Shown one piece after another: positions 56,435-64,000 of a stretch of 64,000 nucleotides of DNA. Under the pieces are notes generated by a model. It saw only the letters and a program-made list of their open reading frames with translations. It was not told where the DNA came from and ran no database searches. The first letter of the stretch is position 1. Each line of letters opens with the position of its first letter. The position numbers were made by a program, and so were the translations under genes. This DNA is from Hypericum androsaemum (lineage: Eukaryota > Streptophyta > Magnoliopsida > Malpighiales > Hypericaceae): positions 3,517,001-3,581,000 of the forward strand of contig OZ023192.1 in NCBI GenBank assembly GCA_963995505.1. Reading direction: 5' to 3'.

Positions 56435-57570
56435 TCATTTGTTGTTCTTAAGCCACTCGATGATGCCCTTCTCTGCTTCAGTAAGGTCTTGCTCTTTCTT
56501 CCCCTGCAATGACCCTTCTACGAAGTCAAAGTAATCCTTGTAGTTGCGCTTGTTATAGCTGTCCATCCTCTTCACACAACAAATCAAACGATCTTTTAGT
56601 GTGTGATTGTAAACCAAACTAACACTAATAAATCGATGGCACAATACCATAACCATTATTGTTCTAAGAAATGGTCGGAATGCGACTCGACCCTATTGTC
56701 ATATCATTTTTATAAATTTATTAGACCAGTCAGTTCATTTTGTTCATCTCGTCAATCCAGATCAAATAGAGCAAAATTTATTTATTTCTCGAGAGATGTA
56801 TTTTAAGATGTTAAATTAAAAAAAAGTAATTTAAGATATTGATACTCTTGAATTATAAAATTTCTAATAAACTTAGAAAATATTCATGACTTTTTAATGT
56901 CAAATATAATTAATGATAAACAATCAAACTAGTCGAATTATAAAGTATTTATTCACTCATAAAAAATAACGAGCTTATAATGGATAGTAGATAATTGATA
57001 AGAAATTGGATTTAGTAGATAGATAATTTAGTGTTTTAGGTGTACATTCTATTTGTAGTCAGTAGATAACAGATAATCTACAATTTCTAACGTAGTATTA
57101 AGCAAAGCACATTCTAGACATTATAGAAGAAAAAATAAATCAATTAAGTTGTTCTAGCCCAGAGGAAAGGTAAATGAAGTAAATATAATCCAACGGCCAT
57201 ACCTCCTTATCATTCTTGGTCTTGTTTTCCTCTGATTTCTTCAAATATCCTTAAACCCAAAAAACAGAGAAAACAAAATAAAAGAGGTGCCAATCAACTA
57301 AAATGACTGATAAATGGAGCAATACAGAACCAACACTAGCAACTACTTCTGGGGTTGCTTACTTTGGAGAAGTTCGGTCCTGGAGTCGGTGACCGGAAAA
57401 GCAGCAACCATGGTGGATAAGAGGGCGTTTCTCCGGCGGAACCCACCTGCCGTCGCACCACCACCACCACCACCTTCCCTTTTATGAACAGCATGTACAC
57501 TTGATGAGGTGTACTTGTTCAGTGTGACGGTGAGGGCCATTAGTACACTTTGGGATATTGAAGTGCTCAT
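56435..57570 (-). CDS. Small thylakoid protein, photosystem I subunit N-like
   Basis: Three exons on the minus strand (57570-57363, 57249-57203, 56569-56435) join in phase to 129 residues. The N terminus is Ser/Thr-rich, followed by RRR at 45-47 and a hydrophobic alanine-containing stretch (NALLSTMVAAFPV), which looks like a bipartite chloroplast and thylakoid-lumen transit peptide of the twin-arginine sort. The mature part carries YLKKSEENKTKNDKERMDSY, DYFDFVEG and EKGIIEWLKNNK. The YL-K-S-x2-N-K-x2-ND segment recalls PSI-N, and I recall similar plant proteins annotated as PSI reaction centre subunit N-like, but the cysteines of true PSI-N are absent. Role is therefore inferred. A glycine run (33-38) varies easily. 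A solo LTR ends 266 bp upstream. Confidence 0.75.
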
Positions 57571-57836
57571 TGTAATTACTAATTAAGAAGAGACTCTATC
57601 CATTCCCTTTTGGGTAAAACCACAGCCACTGGTTTGGTTTTTTGGGCAAGTGAGAATTGAGGTGATGAGGTTGGTAATGTCGTTGTCTTTACTTGTTGCC
57701 TAAATTCCGAATTGCCCATTTCAAGGTCTCCAAGATTTGGAAATGGTAGTCTGCGGGTTTGGGCCTATTCTTTTATGGGCTATTGCTCCATAAGTTGGGT
57801 CCACCTTTTAGTTGCTTGGGCCTTTTTGTTGGGAAA

Positions 57837-58310
57837 CACGAGGGCCCCAAACACCACACGAACAACACCGGAGCTAGAGATCGATGACAAGCACAAAGGA
57901 AACTCACGCACACAAGAATACGACACAAAATTTGGTCACCCGGTTCGATCTTAACCGATCTACGTCCGGGGGCGTACCAAGCCAGGAGATTTCACTATAT
58001 CAAGCTCGATCTACACTCTAGAGCTTCACTCGCTCAACAATGGTGTTTCTCTCTCTGTCTCTCTCTCTCTCTACACAAGGAAGAAGATACCGAAATAGTG
58101 ACTGAGAGGTGGGTATTTATAGTGCCCACAGCCTAGGACTATTTGGTGTCGGCAGGGGCAAAATCGTCCACCAGAAATCACATTTCTGGCCCCGGATGAA
58201 TAGTGCAGAGTCAATATGTGAACAGTGAAAAGTCAACATATAAACAGTAACTTCATATATTCAACATGTGAACAGTAACTCCGTATAGTACGAAGTCTCC
58301 ATACCCAACA
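57837..58310 (-). mobile_element. Solo LTR related to the Copia LTRs, 5-bp TSD CTTTT
   Basis: On the minus strand it begins TGTTGGGTATGGAG and ends TTTCCCAACA; CTTTT is repeated exactly at 57832-57836 and 58311-58315. It shares its first bases, the GGGCACTATAAATACCC TATA block (58115-58124 region), a GTGAAGCTC segment and a GTAGATCG...ACCGGGTGACCAAATTTTGTGTC-like order with the Copia LTRs at 32641 and 35879, but is much shorter. A CT-rich tract lies at 58048-58072. Its predicted transcription points toward the PSI-N-like gene. Confidence 0.9.
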
Positions 58311-58319
58311 CTTTTTGGT

Positions 58320-58475
58320 GAGTACCATACAAATATTCACTGGATCAACTAATACAGATTCGAGCCAAGTATGACTTTCGAAATATGGCAAAACTCTCCA
58401 AACAAGTATTACCGCTGCGTTCTCAAGAACTCGAACTCGAACGTAATACAACAGAAAGACTTCTCAACCAACAGT
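58320..58475 (-). repeat. SINE-like dispersed repeat, copy 9
   Basis: The complement contains TTGGTTGAGAAGTCTTTCTG and a CGTTCGAGTTCGAGTTC B-box-like region, then TAATACTTGTTTGGAGAG, TTGGCTCGAATCTGTATTAG and ATTTGTATGGTA. Confidence 0.45.
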
Positions 58476-58652
58476 ATACAGCTGATAATTATACTTCATT
58501 ACAGCGTATAAACAGCAGATACAGAGACGTTAGTTGATCTGTGATCTGTGATCTGTGATCCGTGATTAGATTAGGGTATCAGACAACATCCAACTTAGAA
58601 TGAGGCTCGTTAACTTTGGATATAGTAGGCAATGAAGCAAGCTAGCCAAGTC

Positions 58653-61088
58653 TTATTCTAACAGGCGTTTGTGCTTGCACCATGCAATAGCAGCCACATA
58701 TAAGAATATGCTCCCGGTAGTACCGCCACCAACAGTCCACAGGAACTTTCGCATCCCGGTGCTGACATCCTCGTTGAACATGTCGATAGTTATGTTCATG
58801 CCGAAAGCACCAGCTACTACGACGAAGCAGCTAATCACAAGTGTTGCTGTTGTCAACATGACACCCATCTGCAGGAGATGATTCTGCTTGTCATCCAGCA
58901 TTATGTTGATGTAGTCTTCGGTGTCGTCAACGTATTCCCTCAGCTTCAAAGTCAAGCGTCCCGAATAAGAAAATGAGAAAAAAAAAAAAAAGCAGCCGAA
59001 CTGGTAAGTGGAACTGCTCTTGAAGCTTGTTTAGGATCATGCAGAATATTCTCTAGGGAAACAAGGTGCAAACGAAATGGACAGCAGCATACAGAACTCT
59101 TACACAAACCATACAGAACTCTTACACAAACCATACAGAACTCTTATACCGAACTGGTAGTTAAGAGGCCGATAATTTGAGACATCCATTTTCTTTTTGA
59201 CAAACCAATAAAGATTACCCAAGATATTTCCTAAACCTTAAACCCAAACGTTCAAATAACCAATATGCTTACCGTGGATAACTTGTTCATTGTTCCGTCA
59301 ATTTGCACAAAGTATGCCTCCAAGAGCATTTCAAGCTCATCTATGTCAAGCTGCTTGCTGACACCACTGCGGGTGGTACTAGTACGTGTCCCGTGGCTAG
59401 CTCTGCTTAGCGTTTTATGCATGCTGAACAAGTGCTCGTTTGGGCTCTCAGCATCGTGAATATCACTTGCCACGCTAATAGAAGTAGCATGAGCTTCCGA
59501 TGAGACATCGATTGCAATGCTAGGCAAAATAAAGAGGAACCATAGCCAGATAAGCGACTAATAATAAAGAATCTTAACCACACAGAACTGCATGACAAGT
59601 TACCTATCTTCCAAATCAGCTTGAAGATTGTCCTCATCCATGTCATCTCTGTCATTTACAGAGAACGTGGAGGAATTATCCAATTGTTGTTGGACCAATT
59701 TTTCGGTTAGATACATCTCAGCCATGTCTTCATCATCATCCAGCAAGTGTTCCAACTCATCTCTGACCTGCAGGAGGAAACATATGCATAATCAACTTCA
59801 AGGTAAGTGGAGGGGGGTGGAAAATTCATTTCTTTGGGACACCCGATGAAAAAAAAAATGAATAAAGAGCCTAAATGGTGAAATTAACCTTCTGAACTCT
59901 GCCTGATATTGCAACCAAACGACTCTTAATTTGACGAACACGTTCTAGATTGAGAGTACTGATTTTTGAAGTCAGCTTATCCAGTGCAGGATGCGCCTCT
60001 TGCTCTAGAGTCTTTGCCTGTTAGTTCGAAAAAGAAAAAAGACGAAGGAGAATCAGCTAAAATTACACAAGGGCCGACAGAGCAAGAAAGCAACTGCAAC
60101 GACTCTGATCTTCTAGGAGAACCTATAAGCTTAGAAAAGAAAAGTGAAAAATACCTCGTTTTCCAAACAACTACAGGCAGCCTCAAGGCAGGCCTCGAGT
60201 GCGACAAACTCAAATGGCAGAACCTTGGATCCATCTTGGTTCCCAAGACCTTGTTTCCCGTCCATCTTAAATCCTGGATTATGTTCCTGGGAAGGAGGGA
60301 CGTTCACCGCAAAACTTTCATGATCGACAACCCTCTCATCTTCCCTCCCCATGTCAAACACACAAGCCTTGCTCGACTCATCAGCGTTGCCCTGCAATAT
60401 CAACATAACGCAAAACCCAAAACAACAACACCAAAACAATCTATAAGCTCGGGTTATCTCGAAAAGAAAGCGAAACCCAAAAACATGAACTCTTTTTTCC
60501 AAATCAACTACAACAGCTAAGTCGGGTTTCGATTCGTGAAACCGTTTCTTCAACAACGCATTCGCTCGATACTTAATCCCGAAGTCCCATATCATATCAG
60601 GGCACGAGTTCAATTCAAGGGGAGTTGTTGTCTACTTCAAACTTGGAAATTGCTACAACAACTACTACTACTCGGAACAAACATCAAACACCTTATGAGC
60701 AAATCAAACCGGTCCGGATCCAAAAAAGAAGGGGACCAACCTGGGTGGTGGTGGTGGCGCGGTGGTGGAATTGGAGGCGGCGCTGGAGCTCGAGGACGAA
60801 GGGGGAGACGGAGGGGTCGCGAGAGTTGAGGAGGAGGACCTCGTTGGCGGTGATGATGGCCTTGATGTGCTCCAGGTTGATGATCACGATGGCCCGCTCC
60901 CGCCCCAGCACCGTCGACGGGTACGACAGGAGCGGGTCCAGGATCCGGAGGTCCCGACCGGGGAGGCCCGTCCGCCTCATGATCGCCTGCTTCCCGGCCT
61001 CCACCACCTCCCCCTGCCCCGCCGCGTCCACCACCAGCCAAGCCCGCACCCCCGCCCCCTTCTTCCGCACCGCCGCCGCCTCGTTCAT
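58653..61088 (-). CDS. MRS2-3: Magnesium transporter of the MRS2/MGT (CorA-like) family, MRS2-3/MGT4 type
   Basis: Six exons on the minus strand (61088-60741, 60391-60155, 60017-59889, 59767-59604, 59519-59273, 58943-58653) join in phase to 471 residues. The soluble part shows MRRTGLPGRDLRILDPLLSY, LPFEFVALEACLEAA, KISTLNLERVRQIKSRLVA and DDDEDMAEMYLTEK. The YVDDTEDYINIMLDDKQN block leads into two membrane helices near the C terminus, with the family Mg-selectivity motif GMN at 423-425. Such proteins form pentameric Mg channels in plasma or internal membranes. The short N terminus, AGKQAIMRRTG and the ending KRLLE fit MRS2-3/MGT4 rather than MRS2-1 or 2-10. Exon 1 is strongly GC-rich compared with the rest. 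All key motifs are intact. The start is the first ATG of the open frame. Confidence 0.95.
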
Positions 61089-61832
61089 TCTCCCTCTCTC
61101 TCTTCTGCTTCTTCTTCACCGGAGGGGAGGGGAGGGGATTCGGTTGGGTCGCGTTGTTTTTAGTTCTGGCGGCGTATTATTGGGTTATATTGATATGGTT
61201 AATTACGCTTTAGTCATTGTATTATTGAAGCTCTACTAATAAAAAGTCTAATTTTGGATTATCCAAATTCATACCAATGGTTGAACTCTTAATAAAAGTA
61301 GAAGGTATTGGGTTCAATAATAATTGATTCTAAATTTCAGAGATAAAAAAAAATCTAAGTTCATTAGTTAAATTAGCAGGTATGCAAGATATATCTAGCT
61401 TCGATAAAAAAAAAAGAGTGCGATTTTTCTTCTGCAGAGTGTAAAAACAAAAAAAACGTGTGTGAAATTAGAAGGTTAAGTTTGTACAAAAAAAAGAAAG
61501 AAAGTTAAATTCGACTTAATTTGCTTCCGTGTCATTTTATTCTCCAAGTTTGGTAAACCACATATACTAATGGGCCATTATTAATATACATGGTCATGTA
61601 CGGCAATAAATTTTAAATAGGGTTGTCTTGCGTATGTTAATTTTTCTTAATAAGTAAATTGTTGTTGTGTATGTTATATAGAATATCTATAAATTAAAAC
61701 AGGAGAACAAATATTAAAGTGTGTACATATTGAGAATAGAGAGAGTGAGAAGAGAAATGAAAGAACAAGTGACATCAACTTCTCGTTACAATAGCTGTAA
61801 CGTTCAAATACAATTTAATGCTTCTATTTTTA
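61089..61832. other. Spacer between the MRS2 and ankyrin genes
   Basis: It contains the MRS2 promoter (CT-rich complement of AGAGAGAGGGAG just before the ATG) and the 3' flank of the ankyrin-PGG gene. No other gene was recognised. Confidence 0.5.
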
Positions 61833-63922
61833 CTATTTTATAAGTATTCTAGTCATATAAGTTATTCCATCACTCTTGACCGAAACAAAAATACTTGGTC
61901 CAAAGGTTGAATGGGCAACCTCCCAGAGTAATGGACCCTGCAAGAAAGTAAACAAGGTAACTGATGTGCAAGTTAGTATACCAGCTGGAACCGCGATCCA
62001 AGACACACGATCAGAGATCATAATGTGAATTCCAGCCGTAAAAGCAACCAGCATGGATGCAATTGAAAAGAACAAGGAGACTAGACCGATTGCCAGCCTT
62101 AATGGTAGGGCTCTCAGGAAATCTTCTTGTGCGCAGCGTGATGTAAGAATTCCCAGAAACATGAGCAGCGACGTAGCTGAAGCGAAGAATGCCAAGGCGT
62201 TCGCAATGGCGAAAACCATGAATGGTAAGTCGCGTAGGAACATGGGCAACCCGGAATTGCCATTGGTTCCTCCTGGTATGGTGAATGCAGCAGCAAAGGT
62301 GATAGTTACCACCAAAGCGGCAACAATTGTATAAGAGTTTGCCGTGCCTTTCATCCATTCTTCACCTTCCTTGACTAGTTCTTTATGCGACTCGGTGAAT
62401 AGCATTCCAGGCGTCTTTCCTTGACCGTTCTTCGCAACTTTGTATGATGGTTGGACAAGCTCCTCCACTTTCTGCAGAAATAAAGATAGAAACCTGAATT
62501 TTCTTTCGGTTAATGTGGTCCGATATTTGACTACACAGATTTAAAAAAAAACCTCTTGGTCGTCACCTTGTACCATTGTAGCTCCCGCTGCATTTGCAGA
62601 GCAGCACCGGGTATCTTTTCAATTCGATTTCGAGCAGCTGTACTCCAGTTTGCAGCATGTTGTTACGGTACTTGTCATATGTCATCGTCATACTCTTCCA
62701 CGAACCTATTTGAAAGAATAGATTGAAAACCTCGTGTTGGCGATGCATGACGGCATAATTGAAGAGATTTCTGTTCTCGCCGTCACATGAGGCAACCACG
62801 AAAGGATATTGCTTAATAGTTTCTGCAACGAACTCATGGATCCCCTCCTGAGCAGCAGCTCGCGATGACGGTCCCAAAAATTCGCCAATGTTTGTCATGT
62901 TGCCGTTATCTAATGTTTCCTCTACCAAAATCTCCAGTAATTCAACTACTTTCTCATGCTTCAACTTTCTTTCACGCACATGTCGAAAGATTCCAAGTGA
63001 AAGGCAACGGTCGCATATACTCGTCGATTGGTTTTCGACATCTCCTCCTCGACGGGATATGTTTCTGCCATCGTTGATCCAATCAAACACTGTTTTAAGG
63101 AGCCCGAATTTGACACCGTCAGCATGCAAAGAAGTAAAGTCTAGTAACAAAGGTGAAATTTGATTTAGATTGCTGGGTGGACCTGTATGTACCTTGACAT
63201 ACTCGACGTTGCCAAAATGTGAGCCGACTCCCACTTGGAAAATCTATGTGAGCCGACTCCCACTTGGAAAATCTTCTGGCTTGTTAGCCAATGCACTTAG
63301 AGCGCTTTCTTTATTGAGGCTGTGTCTCTCACGCACTAATGTAGGATTTTTGTCGAGTAGCGCAATAGCCCTTTCTGCTAATTAACAATTTGATTAAAAG
63401 ACAATTGATATTAATGATCATAAACCAAACTTGTGTAGAAGGTTGCTAACCGTAGAAACCTTCAAATACCAGATGAACAAGAATGTCGACGCCAACTTGA
63501 CCGGTGTGTATATCTGTCCGCAGCATTAGATAGCTAACCATTGGGGCGTGACTATATAGGGCAGCATACTGAAGAGGGGTGTAACCGAATTTGCTCACGT
63601 TGTAAACCAAGGTCGGATCTTTCTCCAGCAATAGGCTTGCCATTTCTGTGTCCCCTGATCGTGCAGCGTAGTGAAGAGCATTTTCATCATACTCGTCTTT
63701 TGCTCTGAACGATACGCCTTTCTCGCTCATGTAATCCACAAGCTCCCGGAGAAAAGATGCACCACTGCTCGAGGCCACTGCCATGTGGATCACTGTCATT
63801 TCCCATTCGAAGATCGGAGCCGTGAGCAGCTCAGGATTCCTGTCCAAATAAACTTTGGCAGCTGACCAGTCACCGTCACGGACAGCTTTGTACAATTTCA
63901 CACATATGCTATCCATCACCAT
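61833..63922 (-). pseudogene. Ankyrin-repeat PGG-domain membrane protein gene, damaged
   Basis: Exons read on the minus strand are about 63922-63451, 63374-63193, 63089-62567 and 62471-61833. The product is of the ITN1/ACD6-like type: N-terminal ankyrin repeats (ENALHYAARSGDTEMASLLL, YTPLQYAALYSH), a variable middle, second ankyrin region (NLFNYAVMHRQ), IPGAALQMQRELQWYK, then the PGG domain with about four membrane helices (AAFTIPGG). Relatives act in defence and stress signalling. Two lesions are seen. A 29-bp tandem duplication in exon 2 (63217-63274) creates an in-frame TAG after PSGSRLT. In exon 3 the frame changes between NNMLQ and IEKIPGAALQ, at 62615-62652. An acceptor-like TACCGTGCAG before the first ATG suggests another 5' exon beyond the window. 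Sequence error is an alternative to true loss. Confidence 0.8.
63217..63274. repeat. Perfect 29-bp tandem duplication in ankyrin gene exon 2
   Basis: The 29 bases at 63217-63245 (from ATGTGAGCCGACTCCC) are repeated exactly at 63246-63274. One copy fits the family sequence FPSGSRL-x-FWQR; two copies shift the frame and bring a TAG into phase. Confidence 0.97.
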
Positions 63923-64000
63923 AACTGCACGGTAAAACAAATATATAACTAAATTATAATGTTGTTTGTTAAGTCTCTGTAACTGCAAACATTTTCTATT

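Noticed and set aside
60762..61239. Plus-strand frames of up to 204 codons opposite MRS2 exon 1
   Set aside because: They are antisense shadows of the GC-rich first exon of the magnesium transporter.

Overview
The window is nuclear DNA of a flowering plant, most probably a eudicot. The evidence is long AT-rich introns and spacers, plant-only gene families (SOB FIVE-LIKE, D-type cyclin, MRS2/MGT, ankyrin-PGG, a thylakoid PSI-N-like protein) and plant transposon types. Gene density is low: five apparently intact genes, one damaged gene and several captured or decayed gene fragments in 64 kb. Most of the rest is mobile-element DNA. All exon boundaries were read by eye from reading frame, splice signals and family knowledge; no transcript or database was available.

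Layout. 1-10 kb: AT-rich spacer with a Mutator-like element (1788-3045) and a gene-fragment-carrying (Pack-MULE-like) element (4721-5924) holding part of a BURP polygalacturonase beta-subunit gene. 10.2-14.8 kb: a 14-exon nucleobase-ascorbate transporter (NAT) gene whose first intron contains a second copy of the same element family (10729-11469). 16-20.6 kb: an LTR-like segment, a long-inverted-repeat element, a third family copy (19280-20258) carrying a protein disulfide isomerase fragment, and a LINE RNase H remnant. 22-25.2 kb: a perfect palindrome, a small MITE and a CYCD1-like cyclin. 26.8-28.2 kb: another long-TIR element. 30.4-31.9 kb: a 22-bp minisatellite and a truncated PDX1 pseudogene. 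32.6-37.0 kb: a decayed Copia element with both LTRs, a primer-binding site and a 5-bp target duplication. 37-45 kb: gene-poor, SINE-like copies and a hAT-like element. 45.2-46.3 kb: a SOFL gene. 48.6-49.6 kb: a second minisatellite and a GC-rich segment. 50-56 kb: two hAT-like elements, a Gypsy-type solo LTR and a tandem duplication. 56.4-64 kb, all on the minus strand: a PSI-N-like chloroplast gene with a solo LTR upstream, an MRS2-3/MGT4-like magnesium transporter, and an ankyrin-PGG gene broken by a 29-bp tandem duplication and a frameshift; its 5' end may lie beyond the window.

The genes do not form a pathway; they are independent plant loci. The most distinctive feature is one Mutator-like family present three times within 15.5 kb. 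Each copy has a 9-bp target duplication (two perfect, one 8/9) and different internal cargo, two being recognisable host-gene fragments. In two copies open reading frames begin in the terminal repeat and run through the cargo.
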